Shown here piece after piece: positions 16,555-24,493 of a stretch of 64,000 bases of DNA. The notes under the pieces were generated by a model, which ran no database searches, had not been told where the DNA came from, and was given only the letters and a program-made list of their open reading frames with translations. This DNA is from Actimicrobium antarcticum (lineage in GTDB: Bacteria > Pseudomonadota > Gammaproteobacteria > Burkholderiales > Burkholderiaceae_D): positions 868,001-932,000 of the forward strand of contig NZ_BAAAZE010000008.1 of assembly GCF_039536745.1 (NCBI RefSeq). The letters are read 5' to 3'. The translations under genes were made by a program, and so were the position numbers. The stretch's first letter is position 1, and every line of letters starts with the position of its first letter.

Positions 16555-16782
16555 TTACTTGGCAGCTGGTGCTGCTGGCATTGCTGCAGCTGGTGCTGCT
16601 TCTTTCTTTGCTTTCTTTGCTTTTTTAGCTTTTTTGGCTTTTGGCGCATCAGCCATAGGCGTAGCTGGGGCGGCCATTGGTGCGGCGGCTGCAGCCGGAG
16701 CAGCTGGAGCTGCGGTGTGGCTTGCAGCAAATGCGGAAACAGCGAACAGACCAGCAACCAAGGCAGCGATAAGGTTTTTCAT
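16555..16782 (-). CDS. small Ala/Lys-rich exported protein of unknown function
   Basis: This 75-residue protein has a clear signal peptide (MKNLIAALVAGLFAVSAFA), then an Ala/Pro-rich stretch, a block of AKK triplets (KAKKAKKAKKAKKEA, about residues 48-62) and another Ala/Pro tail. The mature part is thus low-complexity and strongly basic, like histone-H1 tails, but exported. AAGGA stands 7 bases before the ATG, and a strong terminator follows, so it is a genuine, probably well-expressed gene. A 14-bp palindrome GATTCACATGAATC lies upstream at 16818. No function is assigned. Confidence 0.75.
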   Translation of the reverse strand: MKNLIAALVAGLFAVSAFAASHTAAPAAPAAAAAPMAAPATPMADAPKAKKAKKAKKAKKEAAPAAAMPAAPAAK

Positions 16783-16817
16783 TTTTAATCCTTCAAATTG
16801 ATACGTTGATGATCGGC

Positions 16818-16831
16818 GATTCACATGAATC
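16818..16831. promoter_or_regulatory. 14-bp palindrome upstream of the Ala/Lys-rich gene
   Basis: GATTCA-CA-TGAATC lies 36 bases upstream of the start and could be a dimeric-regulator site. It could also be chance. Confidence 0.3.
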
Positions 16832-17003
16832 ACGAGCAATAACGGGTTGGTTTGTACTCCGTTGACAGTTTTATCAAAAAAATCAAAAAAATCTGACGAT
16901 GTTCAAGTCCGCCGCTGGCAACCTGTAAAAATGGCAACGGAAATACGTTAATTGGCACCGTCTGGCGCGCACTACGGCGCGCTAGTCTGGCAGTCACGCT
17001 ATC

Positions 17004-18230
17004 ATGCGGAGCGTTTTGTTCGTTATCCCGACACACTCCATGGAAACCGCGATGCCACTGGGTCTTTTACTGTTTCTTGCCTGCCTGTCCGTGTTCGCTC
17101 AAGCGCACGCTGCGCCACGAATTCCTGCTGCCGACAACGTGGTTCTGGAGCGTTTGCCGTTTCGTCCGAACGACCCGATTGCACGCGAAATGTCTGAGCT
17201 GCGCACGACGCTGCGGAAAAATCCCCGCGACCAGGATGCCGCCCTGAAACTGGCGCAACGCTATTACGGACTCGTTGCGGAGGAAGGCGACCCGCGCTAT
17301 ATCGGCTACGCGCAGGCGGCACTGGCGCCATGGTGGACGATGGCCGAACCACCGGTCGAGATCCAGGTCATGCGCGCAAGTCTGGCCCAGTTCAATCACA
17401 ATTTCAGCGGTGCGGTCAGCGACCTGAACAACATCATTGCCCGTTATCCGCAGCACGCTCAGGCCCGCGCGCTGCGTGCCACCATCCACATGGTGCAGGC
17501 GCGCTACCCGGAAGCCCGCATTGATTGCCAGGCGCTGCGCGGCCTGACAGATGACGTGATAGCAACGGGTTGCTCCGCGATGGTTGACGGTCTTACGGGA
17601 AAGGCGCAGGCAGCCTATGACACACTGCTGGCAGAATTTTCGCGGCATCCCGAGGCACGTCCCGATGAGCAGCTGTGGGTATTGCTGCGTCTTGCCGAAA
17701 TTTCCCAGCGCATCGGACATGTCGAGATCGCGGAGAAGCACTTCAAACAAGCGCTGGCGTTGAACATCTCCGACACGTTCATGCTTGCGGCGTACGCTGA
17801 TTTATTACTTGACCAGCATCGTCCGGCGGAAGTGGTTGCGCTATTAAAAGACCGTACGCGTTCGGATGTACTGTTGTTGCGACTGGTATTTGCCGAGCGG
17901 ACGTTGAAGCTTTCTGCGGCCGGCGCCCGGGAAGCAACCCTGGCTGCGCGATACGCGGCAGCGCAATTGCGGGGCGACACCGTGCATCAGCAAGAAGAGG
18001 CGCGTTTTGCACTCGCTGTCGAAGGCAACCCCGGCAAGGCGCTTGGCCTCGCCCTGGAAAACTGGAAGGTGCAGCTTGAACCGCGCGATGCACGCATTGT
18101 GCTGGAGGCAGCACTGGCGGCTGGCAAACCTGCTGCGGCGCAACCTGTGCTGGATTGGCTGTCCGCCAGCGGGAATGAAGACCGTACCTTGCGCACACTG
18201 GCGCAACAAATCAAAGGGGCGGCGCAATGA
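17004..18230 (+). CDS. exported TPR-repeat protein
   Basis: This protein of up to 408 residues has a hydrophobic signal segment (MPLGLLLFLACLSVFAQAHAAPR) preceded by 16 residues. In-frame ATGs at 17040 and 17052 are likely alternatives, the latter starting the signal peptide. Helical tetratricopeptide-like repeats follow: LRKNPRDQDAALKLAQRYYGLVAEEGDPRYIGYAQAAL, PQHAQARALRATIHMVQARYPEARIDCQAL, HVEIAEKHFKQALALNISDTFMLAAYADLLLDQHR. TPR proteins act as scaffolds. Its stop overlaps the next gene's start (ATGA), so the two are coupled and likely work together in the envelope. Confidence 0.78.
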   Translation: MRSVLFVIPTHSMETAMPLGLLLFLACLSVFAQAHAAPRIPAADNVVLERLPFRPNDPIAREMSELRTTLRKNPRDQDAALKLAQRYYGLVAEEGDPRYIGYAQAALAPWWTMAEPPVEIQVMRASLAQFNHNFSGAVSDLNNIIARYPQHAQARALRATIHMVQARYPEARIDCQALRGLTDDVIATGCSAMVDGLTGKAQAAYDTLLAEFSRHPEARPDEQLWVLLRLAEISQRIGHVEIAEKHFKQALALNISDTFMLAAYADLLLDQHRPAEVVALLKDRTRSDVLLLRLVFAERTLKLSAAGAREATLAARYAAAQLRGDTVHQQEEARFALAVEGNPGKALGLALENWKVQLEPRDARIVLEAALAAGKPAAAQPVLDWLSASGNEDRTLRTLAQQIKGAAQ

Positions 18231-19351
18231 ACCGCCTTCTTTTGCTCGTGGTCCTGTTTTTTCATGCGCTTTCGGCCCAGGCGCATAAACCCAGTGACAG
18301 CTATCTGAATTTTTCTGTCGATGGAAAAATCATCTCTGGCCAATGGGACATCGCACTGCGCGACCTCGACTTTGCGATCGGACTCGACACGAATGGCGAT
18401 GCCCAGATTACCTGGGGAGAAGTGAAGGCTAAACAGCGCGAGATCGACGCCTACGCGATGGCGCGCCTGCAGCTGCAATCCGATGGCCTGGTGTGCCCGA
18501 CGCGCGTATCCGATCATCTGATCGATGACCATACCGACGGTGCCTATGTGGTGTTGCGTTTCGAATCCGTATGCGCGCAACCGGTCACGACTCTGCAAAC
18601 GCGCTACGGCTTGTTTTTCGATATCGATCCGCAGCACAAGGGACTTCTGCAGTTGCAGTACCAGGGCGTCTCCAGCACTGCGATCTTCAGCCCCGAGAAA
18701 GCCACCCAGCAATTTTCACTAACACGTCCAAGCCGTATCGGGCAATTTCTCGACTATGCGCGCGAAGGTGTCTGGCATATCTGGATAGGCTACGACCACA
18801 TCCTGTTTCTGCTGGCGTTGCTGTTGCCGGCGGTCGTCATCCGCCAGCGCAAAACATGGCAGGCCGTGGATGCCTTCAAACCGGCGTTCTGGTCGGTCCT
18901 GAAAATCGTCACCGCATTTACGCTCGCGCATTCGATCACGCTGACCCTTGCGACATTGGGTGTCATCAGCCTGCCGTCGCGCTGGGTCGAGTCGACTATT
19001 GCGGCCTCGGTCGTGATCGCTGCGCTGAACAATATCTACCCGCTGTTTCGCGAGCGGCGCTGGATGATGGCTTTTTTATTCGGATTGATACACGGCTTCG
19101 GTTTTGCCAGCGTGCTGAGTGATCTGGGACTGCCACAAAGTGCGCTGGTGCTGGCGCTGGTCGGCTTCAATGTCGGTGTCGAGACGGGGCAGCTGGCGAT
19201 CGTGGCAGCGTTCCTGCCCGTGGCCTTTTATTTGCGGCACACCCTGCTGTACCGCAAGGTCATCCTGCTCGGTGGCTCCATGCTGATTGCCTTGCTGGCC
19301 GCCGGCTGGCTGGTCGAACGTGCTTTCGACATGAAATTCCTGCCGTTTTAA
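18227..19351 (+). CDS. HupE/UreJ-like membrane protein with EF-hand-type loop
   Basis: This 374-residue protein has a signal peptide (1-19, cleavage after SAQA), an extracytoplasmic domain (about 20-190) and a C-terminal membrane part of about six helices that starts with the family string YAREGVWHIWIGYDHILFLLALLLPAV. HupE/UreJ relatives are nickel-related permeases; this branch (HupE_UreJ_2) has no proven substrate. The N-terminal domain contains DTNGDAQITWGE at 54-65, which fits the 12-residue EF-hand calcium loop (ligands D54, N56, D58, Q60, E65). Coupled to the upstream TPR gene; converges on the rRNA-modification gene with a 4-base overlap. Confidence 0.82.
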   Translation: MNRLLLLVVLFFHALSAQAHKPSDSYLNFSVDGKIISGQWDIALRDLDFAIGLDTNGDAQITWGEVKAKQREIDAYAMARLQLQSDGLVCPTRVSDHLIDDHTDGAYVVLRFESVCAQPVTTLQTRYGLFFDIDPQHKGLLQLQYQGVSSTAIFSPEKATQQFSLTRPSRIGQFLDYAREGVWHIWIGYDHILFLLALLLPAVVIRQRKTWQAVDAFKPAFWSVLKIVTAFTLAHSITLTLATLGVISLPSRWVESTIAASVVIAALNNIYPLFRERRWMMAFLFGLIHGFGFASVLSDLGLPQSALVLALVGFNVGVETGQLAIVAAFLPVAFYLRHTLLYRKVILLGGSMLIALLAAGWLVERAFDMKFLPF

Positions 19352-19917
19352 CGTCGGCCGACCAATAGGTCGGCGGCGTCTACCAGGCGGGACTCGCCCG
19401 GTAACAGCGGGTGGCTTTCCAGCGAATACGGGCCGATGGCAACCCGCACCAGGCGCAGCGTTGGCAGCCCGACGGCTGCCGTCATGCGCCGCACCTGGCG
19501 ATTTTTTCCTTCGGTGATGGTGATTGCCAGCCAGCGGGTTGGTGCCGCAGCGCGCTGCCGGATGGGCGGATCGCGCGGCCACAACCAGTCGGGAGCACCG
19601 ACTTCCATTGCCTTGCAAGGCTGTGTCCTGAAATCACCCAGATCGACGCCAGCTCGCAATGCGTTCAGCGCAGTCTCATCAGGGACTCCCTCTATCTGCA
19701 CCAGATACGTTTTTGGTTGCTTGTGCGTCGGGTGACTGATGTCGTGCTGCAGTTTTCCATTGTCAGTCAGTAGCATCAGGCCTTCGCTATCCGCATCGAG
19801 TCGACCTGCCGGGTAGATGTCCGGAATACGGAGATGATCGGCCAGCGTGGCACGCCCTGCCTGCGGAGAAAACTGGCACAGAACCAGATATGGTTTATTG
19901 AAAAGGATGAGTGCCAT
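19348..19917 (-). CDS. rluE: RluE-type 23S rRNA pseudouridine synthase
   Basis: This 189-residue enzyme isomerises uridine in rRNA; the RluE branch acts on U2457 of 23S rRNA. The catalytic Asp is D41 in PAGRLDADSEGLMLLTDNG; KTYLVQIEGVPDETAL and EGKNRQVRRMTAAVGLPTLRLVRVAIG are the other family motifs. As in RluE it lacks an N-terminal S4 domain. Assignment to RluE rather than RluB/F is by size and domain content. Confidence 0.87.
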   Translation of the reverse strand: MALILFNKPYLVLCQFSPQAGRATLADHLRIPDIYPAGRLDADSEGLMLLTDNGKLQHDISHPTHKQPKTYLVQIEGVPDETALNALRAGVDLGDFRTQPCKAMEVGAPDWLWPRDPPIRQRAAAPTRWLAITITEGKNRQVRRMTAAVGLPTLRLVRVAIGPYSLESHPLLPGESRLVDAADLLVGRR

Positions 19918-20057
19918 ACGAGAATTTTTCGGTGATCGGGTTGACTGATTCAGCCTATTTTAAGCTCCCCGCCCCGCCTGTTTGGCGTGACGACAAGATT
20001 GCCTGTGTCGCAAACCGGTGGCATCCAGTAAAATACGGTGGCATAATACGAAACGTT

Positions 20058-20078
20058 GTCTTATGTCTTATATAAGAC
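20058..20078. promoter_or_regulatory. palindromic operator-like site upstream of icd
   Basis: GTCTTAT is present twice in tandem (20058-20064, 20065-20071) and the second copy continues into ATAAGAC, forming the perfect 14-bp palindrome GTCTTATATAAGAC (20065-20078). It contains a TATAAG -10-like element, so binding would block transcription. Such half-sites resemble those of GntR-type regulators of TCA genes in betaproteobacteria; that link is from memory. Confidence 0.6.
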
Positions 20079-20114
20079 TTGAAGTGCCGACTTGAAGTGT
20101 AGAATTGAAGCGTC
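20076..20114 (+). repeat. three tandem 13-bp repeats upstream of icd
   Basis: GACTTGAAGTGCC, GACTTGAAGTGTA and GAATTGAAGCGTC follow each other without gap. The first two share 11 identical bases. They start within the last bases of the palindrome and end 55 bases before the icd start. Confidence 0.75.
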
Positions 20115-20169
20115 AACCAGCTGTCCTGCCTAAATGGTTTGGTCTTTTCGCCCCGTACCGGAGACATCG

Positions 20170-21423
20170 ATGTATCAACATATCAAAGTGCCTGCAGAAG
20201 GCAAAAAAATTACGGTCAATGCCGATTTTTCGTTGAATGTACCTAATAACCCTATCGTGCCTTACATTGAAGGCGACGGTACCGGTATCGACATCAGCCC
20301 CGTCATGATCAAGGTCATCGACGCTGCCGTCGCCAAAGCCTATGGCGGCGAGCGCAAGATCAGCTGGATGGAAATTTTCGCTGGCGAGAAATCGACCAAC
20401 GTATATGGCCCGGATGTCTGGCTGCCAGAAGAAACACTGCATGCCCTGAAAGAATACGTTGTCTCGATCAAGGGTCCGTTGACGACGCCGGTTGGCGGCG
20501 GCATTCGTTCGCTGAACGTGGCGCTGCGCCAGCAACTCGACCTGTATGTCTGCCTGCGTCCTGTGCGTTACTTCACCGGTGTGCCGTCGCCAGTACGGGA
20601 GCCTGAGAAGACCGACATGGTGATTTTCCGTGAAAATTCGGAAGACATCTACGCTGGTATCGAATGGCAAGAGGGTAGCGAAGGCGCCAAAAAACTGATC
20701 GCTTTCCTGATCAAGGAAATGGGCGTCACCAAGATTCGCTTCCCGGAAACGTCCGGTATCGGCATCAAGCCGGTCTCGCGTGAAGGTACCGAGCGCCTGG
20801 TGCGCAAGGCGATCCAGTACGCGATCGACAATGACAAGCCATCGGTGACGATTGTCCACAAGGGCAACATCATGAAGTACACCGAAGGCGGCTTCCGTGA
20901 CTGGGCCTATGCCCTGGCACAAAAAGAATTCGGCGCCGAGCTGATCGACGGTGGTCCATGGTGCAAGTTCAAGAATCCAAAGACCGGTCGCGACATCATG
21001 GTCAAGGATTCGATTGCCGATGCCTTCCTGCAGCAGATCCTGTTGCGCCCAGCCGAGTACAGCGTTATTGCGACACTGAACCTGAATGGCGATTACATTT
21101 CGGACGCATTGGCCGCACAAGTTGGCGGTATCGGTATTGCACCGGGCGCCAACCTGTCGGACTCGATTGCGATGTTCGAAGCAACTCACGGTACTGCACC
21201 GAAGTACGCAGGCAAGGACTATGTGAACCCGGGTTCACTGATTCTGTCGGCTGAAATGATGCTGCGCCACATGGGCTGGCTCGAAGCCGCAGACCTGCTG
21301 ATCAGCTCCATGCAAAAGTCCATCGCGTCGAAGAAAGTGACTTACGACTTCGCTCGCCTGATGGAAGGCGCAACTCAGGTGTCGTGCTCGGGTTTTGGCG
21401 ATGTCATGATCGAGAATATGTAA
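20170..21423 (+). CDS. icd: NADP-dependent isocitrate dehydrogenase
   Basis: Icd oxidises isocitrate to 2-oxoglutarate in the TCA cycle and makes NADPH. The 417-residue product follows E. coli Icd nearly end to end: PYIEGDGTGIDISPVMIKVIDAAV, PVGGGIRSLNVALRQQLDLYVCLRPVRY (with the Ser that AceK phosphorylates in E. coli), VIFRENSEDIYAGIEW, HKGNIMKYTEGGF, NLNGDYISDALAAQVGGIGIAPGAN. ATG at 20170, GGAG 7 bases upstream. The promoter region carries a palindrome and tandem repeats; an intrinsic terminator follows. Confidence 0.98.
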   Translation: MYQHIKVPAEGKKITVNADFSLNVPNNPIVPYIEGDGTGIDISPVMIKVIDAAVAKAYGGERKISWMEIFAGEKSTNVYGPDVWLPEETLHALKEYVVSIKGPLTTPVGGGIRSLNVALRQQLDLYVCLRPVRYFTGVPSPVREPEKTDMVIFRENSEDIYAGIEWQEGSEGAKKLIAFLIKEMGVTKIRFPETSGIGIKPVSREGTERLVRKAIQYAIDNDKPSVTIVHKGNIMKYTEGGFRDWAYALAQKEFGAELIDGGPWCKFKNPKTGRDIMVKDSIADAFLQQILLRPAEYSVIATLNLNGDYISDALAAQVGGIGIAPGANLSDSIAMFEATHGTAPKYAGKDYVNPGSLILSAEMMLRHMGWLEAADLLISSMQKSIASKKVTYDFARLMEGATQVSCSGFGDVMIENM

Positions 21424-21460
21424 TTGTTTTCACGGCGCCGCCACAGCGCGCGACAGTTGC

Positions 21461-21497
21461 AAAAAAGCCAGTCATTTCCATGACTGGCTTTTTTTAT
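21461..21497. terminator. bidirectional terminator between icd and the response regulator gene
   Basis: AAAAGCCAGTCAT pairs with ATGACTGGCTTTT around TTCC, with A and T runs on either side. Confidence 0.9.
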
Positions 21498-22132
21498 ACC
21501 TTCATCGGAGTTCGCTCCAGGGCGAACCGAATCAGGTCCGCCTGGCCTTCGATGCCGAGTTTGCGTTTGATGTTGAGGCGGTGGGTTTCCACAGTGCGTA
21601 CGCTCAAGTCCAGGCTGCGCGCAATGTGTTTGTTGGATTTTCCGGTCGCTATGAATTGCAGCACTTCATTTTCACGTGGTGTCAGTAACGATGTCGACGT
21701 GGTGGCCGATGACAGCTGGCTTCGTATGCCTTCGCTGTAATAGATTCCACCGGCAATCACCGTATCGATTGCCGTGATGATGTCGATGGCGGGCGCGTCT
21801 TTCAGGACATAGCCACTGGCGCCAGCCTGGATCGCCTGCGTCACGTACTCCGCCTTGTCGTGCATGCTCAGCATCAGTACGGCGATGGCCGGATGCAGTG
21901 CATGCACTCGCGCCGTCAGTTCAATGCCATTCATGCCACTGAGATTGATATCCATCAGGATAAGGTCGATGACGCTATGGGCCGCATGGCGCAATGCATC
22001 GTCTGCATTGGATGCTTCGGCCACGATCTCGAAGTGGGCAATCGATTCAAGCCGGGCGCGCAAGCCATCTCGCACCAGCGGATGGTCGTCGACCAGCATG
22101 ATATGGACAGTAGGTAATGTAATCATTGTCAC
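21494..22132 (-). CDS. NarL/FixJ-family response regulator
   Basis: This 212-residue regulator has a receiver domain (about 8-125) with acidic pair D15/D16, phosphoacceptor D61 (LILMDINLSGMNG) and the Lys of GYVLKDA, and a LuxR-type helix-turn-helix (about 148-205: LTPRENEVLQFIATGKSNKHIARSLDLSVRTVETHRLNIKRKLGI). It lies 32 bases downstream of the sensor kinase gene, so the two form a two-component system. Targets are unknown. Confidence 0.9.
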   Translation of the reverse strand: MTMITLPTVHIMLVDDHPLVRDGLRARLESIAHFEIVAEASNADDALRHAAHSVIDLILMDINLSGMNGIELTARVHALHPAIAVLMLSMHDKAEYVTQAIQAGASGYVLKDAPAIDIITAIDTVIAGGIYYSEGIRSQLSSATTSTSLLTPRENEVLQFIATGKSNKHIARSLDLSVRTVETHRLNIKRKLGIEGQADLIRFALERTPMKV

Positions 22133-22164
22133 GTCACGTTATTGCGAAGTTAAGACCGATCGGT

Positions 22165-23520
22165 TCAGCCGTTGGGCAGCGTAGCAATCAATTGGGTGCC
22201 ATCTGCGGAAGAGGTCAGTTGCAACGTACCACCAACAGCTTCGGCGCGTTCGACCATGTTGCGCAGGCCGATACCACGTTTGGGATTATCGGCGATCAGC
22301 GCCATGTTGAAGCCGCGACCGTTATCCGAAATGATCAGGCGCACAGTCGCAGCATCGCCGCTCAGCGTCAAGTGCACGCTGGACGCCGCCGCATGCCGCT
22401 TGATGTTGGTGAGTGCTTCCTGAGCGATGCGGAACAACACAGTCTTGCGTACTTCCGACAGGTTGTCCGTGTTGCCGGTGATAGCCAGGTCGACTTCGGA
22501 CAAGGCATGTTCGGTGAATTCACGGGTCAGGTGCTCGAGAGCCGCGCCCAGTCCCAGATCGTCGAGCAACGCGGGTCGCAAGTCATGAGAAATGCGCCGG
22601 ACTTCTCCCAGTACGTCATTGAGCTGGGTTGCTGCCCGGTCAAACGAGAGCCGTGCCGAATTGGCTTGTGCAGCCGGTCCGGCCAGCTTGGCAATTCCGG
22701 ATTCGACTTGCAGTTTGATGGAAACCAGCAACTGGCTAATGCCATCATGCAGATCGCGTGACAGTCTTGCCCGTTCGTCTTCCTGCGAGTGCACGACGCG
22801 CTGGGCCAGCACCTTGAGTTTGGCATCGGCGACTCGATGCTCGCTAAAATTCAGGGCCAGCCCGAACAAGGCAAGCGCCAGTACGCTGGTAATCGCAATC
22901 CCGGAAATCCACAACATGGTGTTCTGGATATTGCGCGAAATCTGCGCATCGATTTTGTTCACCACATCGTCGACATCGTCCAGATAGATGCCGGTGCCAA
23001 GTACCCAGCCCCAACGTGGCAGGCTGATGACGTAACCCAGCTTGGGGACGACTTTATTCGTGGACGGTTTTACCCATAGATAACGTTCCAGGCCACCGCC
23101 GCTCTGGGCACGTGCAATCAGCCGCTGGATAGTTGGATTGTTCTGGTTGTCTCTGAGCTCCCACAAATTGCGACCAATTAAATCCGGCTGACGTGGATGG
23201 ACCAGATTGACTCCATGCATGTCATAGACAAAGAAGTAGCCGTCATCTCCATAGTCGAGCTCGGACAGAATCCTTTTTGCCTCGTTCAGCGCTGCTGTGT
23301 CCTGCCGTCCCGAGTCATAAATAACCTTGATCGAGCGTGTCGCCAGCGTGACGTAATGGCGTAGCTCTGCTTCCTTGCTGGTCAGGTAGGCAGTCTCTAC
23401 TGAGTTGCGTTGCTGTTGGGTGAGGAGGGCGGCCTGATGCTGTACTGCCAACGCAATTGCACAGAGCGCGACAATGAGCGGAGTCACTGCAAGTAGGATT
23501 ATTTTTTGCCTGAGATTCAT
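22165..23520 (-). CDS. Cache-domain sensor histidine kinase (HisKA_3 type)
   Basis: This 451-residue membrane kinase has a transmembrane helix at 7-29, a periplasmic single-Cache domain (about 40-190: LDYGDDGYFFVYDMHGVNLVHPRQPDLIGRNLWELRDNQ...WVLGTGIYLDDVD), a second helix near 205-225, a HisKA_3 dimerisation domain with the phospho-His in RLSRDLHDGISQLL and a HATPase domain (NIKRHAAA, SDNGRGF, GIGLRNMVERAEAVGG). Cache domains of this form bind small organic acids; the ligand here is unknown. The start at 23520 is preferred over 23556 because GGTAGCTCC precedes it. Confidence 0.9.
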   Translation of the reverse strand: MNLRQKIILLAVTPLIVALCAIALAVQHQAALLTQQQRNSVETAYLTSKEAELRHYVTLATRSIKVIYDSGRQDTAALNEAKRILSELDYGDDGYFFVYDMHGVNLVHPRQPDLIGRNLWELRDNQNNPTIQRLIARAQSGGGLERYLWVKPSTNKVVPKLGYVISLPRWGWVLGTGIYLDDVDDVVNKIDAQISRNIQNTMLWISGIAITSVLALALFGLALNFSEHRVADAKLKVLAQRVVHSQEDERARLSRDLHDGISQLLVSIKLQVESGIAKLAGPAAQANSARLSFDRAATQLNDVLGEVRRISHDLRPALLDDLGLGAALEHLTREFTEHALSEVDLAITGNTDNLSEVRKTVLFRIAQEALTNIKRHAAASSVHLTLSGDAATVRLIISDNGRGFNMALIADNPKRGIGLRNMVERAEAVGGTLQLTSSADGTQLIATLPNG

Positions 23521-23575
23521 GGAGCTACCAATAGCCGTAGTAATGGCAATCAACAAAATGATGGAATGCCGACCA

Positions 23576-23601
23576 TAAAAAAACCCCGCACTGCGGGGTT
23601 T
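23576..23601 (-). terminator. intrinsic terminator of the cold-shock gene
   Basis: On the minus strand AAACCCCGC-AGT-GCGGGGTTT is followed by a run of T residues. Confidence 0.88.
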
Positions 23602-23624
23602 CTACTGAGCGCCTGATTCGGGAA

Positions 23625-23828
23625 TCAGGGCGCTTGAATGTTTGAAGCTTGCTTGCCTTTGGGGCCCTGCGTGACTTCGAACTGTACTTTTTGACCTTCT
23701 TTCAATGTCTTGAAGCCATTCATCTGGATAGCGGAAAAATGCGCGAATAAATCTTCGCCACCGTCGTCCGGAGTAATGAATCCGAAACCCTTGGAGTCGT
23801 TAAACCACTTGACTGTACCTGTTGCCAT
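23625..23828 (-). CDS. CspA-family cold-shock protein
   Basis: This 67-residue single-stranded nucleic-acid-binding protein folds as one CSD beta barrel: MATGTVKWFNDSKGFGFITPDDGGEDLFAHFSAIQ, with RNP1 KGFGFI and RNP2 DLFAHF. It acts as an RNA chaperone; whether this copy is cold-induced cannot be told. The start at 23828 matches the family; upstream in-frame residues are not conserved. A candidate promoter at 23967-23995 would give a leader of about 130 bases, a feature of cold-shock mRNAs. Confidence 0.95.
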   Translation of the reverse strand: MATGTVKWFNDSKGFGFITPDDGGEDLFAHFSAIQMNGFKTLKEGQKVQFEVTQGPKGKQASNIQAP

Positions 23829-24184
23829 AAAAGCGTCTCTCAAATTTGCTTGATCACACGAGCCGTAAAAGCAAGAAGCCTTGCATAACGCTGCTCCCTC
23901 TTCCTTCTTTACACTTGCTCACTTCGTCTTGACAGGTGCACTAATAGTTACCCGTAACGACGATTCATTGTTCTCGTAAAAAAAGAGGAAGTCAAGATTT
24001 TGTGCATCATGCTTGCGTCGTTGTCGAAAATGATGTCCAGTTGCGAGAATAAAACACACTTGAATTTTTAACGAGGGACGCCACCTGCGTCCTACGTCGA
24101 AAGCGCGTAATATCAAGTCGGAAGAAGAGCAACCCAGTCTCCTCCCCGCGACACAACATCAGTTGAAGGAGTCAGAGCAGGCGC
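23829..24184. other. divergent intergenic region between the cold-shock gene and clpS
   Basis: This 356-base region holds the cold-shock promoter and long leader on the minus strand and the upstream region of clpS on the plus strand. No further gene was recognised. Confidence 0.6.
23967..23995 (-). promoter_or_regulatory. candidate promoter of the cold-shock gene
   Basis: On the minus strand TTGACT (23995-23990) is 17 bases from AACAAT (23972-23967). The spacer carries a T-rich tract. Confidence 0.5.
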
Positions 24185-24493
24185 ATGGCAACCAAGCATG
24201 AAAACGGCACAGTACTCGTCCGGCAAGCGCAGAAAATCAAGCCGCCGCCGATGTACCAGGTGTATTTGCTGAACGATGACTACACCCCGATGGAGTTTGT
24301 AGTTGCCATCATTCAGGAATACTTCAACAAGGATCGCGAGAACGCCACACAGATCATGCTGATGGTGCACCGCGATGGTAAAGGGATGTGCGGCGTATAT
24401 CCCAAGGATATTGCGTCCACTAAAGTCGAATACGTTTTAACCCATGCAAGAAAGGCAGGGCACCCCCTGCAATGCGTGATGGAGGAAGCATGA
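24185..24493 (+). CDS. clpS: ATP-dependent Clp protease adaptor ClpS
   Basis: ClpS delivers N-degron substrates to ClpAP. The 102-residue protein has the flexible N-terminus and the folded core PPPMYQVYLLNDDYTPMEFVVAIIQEYFNKDRENATQIMLMVHRDGKGMCGVYPKDIASTKVEYV, including the N-degron pocket residues NDD and the MVH strand. Its stop overlaps the clpA start (ATGA), the standard clpS-clpA coupling. Confidence 0.97.
   Translation: MATKHENGTVLVRQAQKIKPPPMYQVYLLNDDYTPMEFVVAIIQEYFNKDRENATQIMLMVHRDGKGMCGVYPKDIASTKVEYVLTHARKAGHPLQCVMEEA

Noticed and set aside
20113..21189. 358-residue open frame on the minus strand opposite icd
   Set aside because: Antisense shadow of icd with no family motif.
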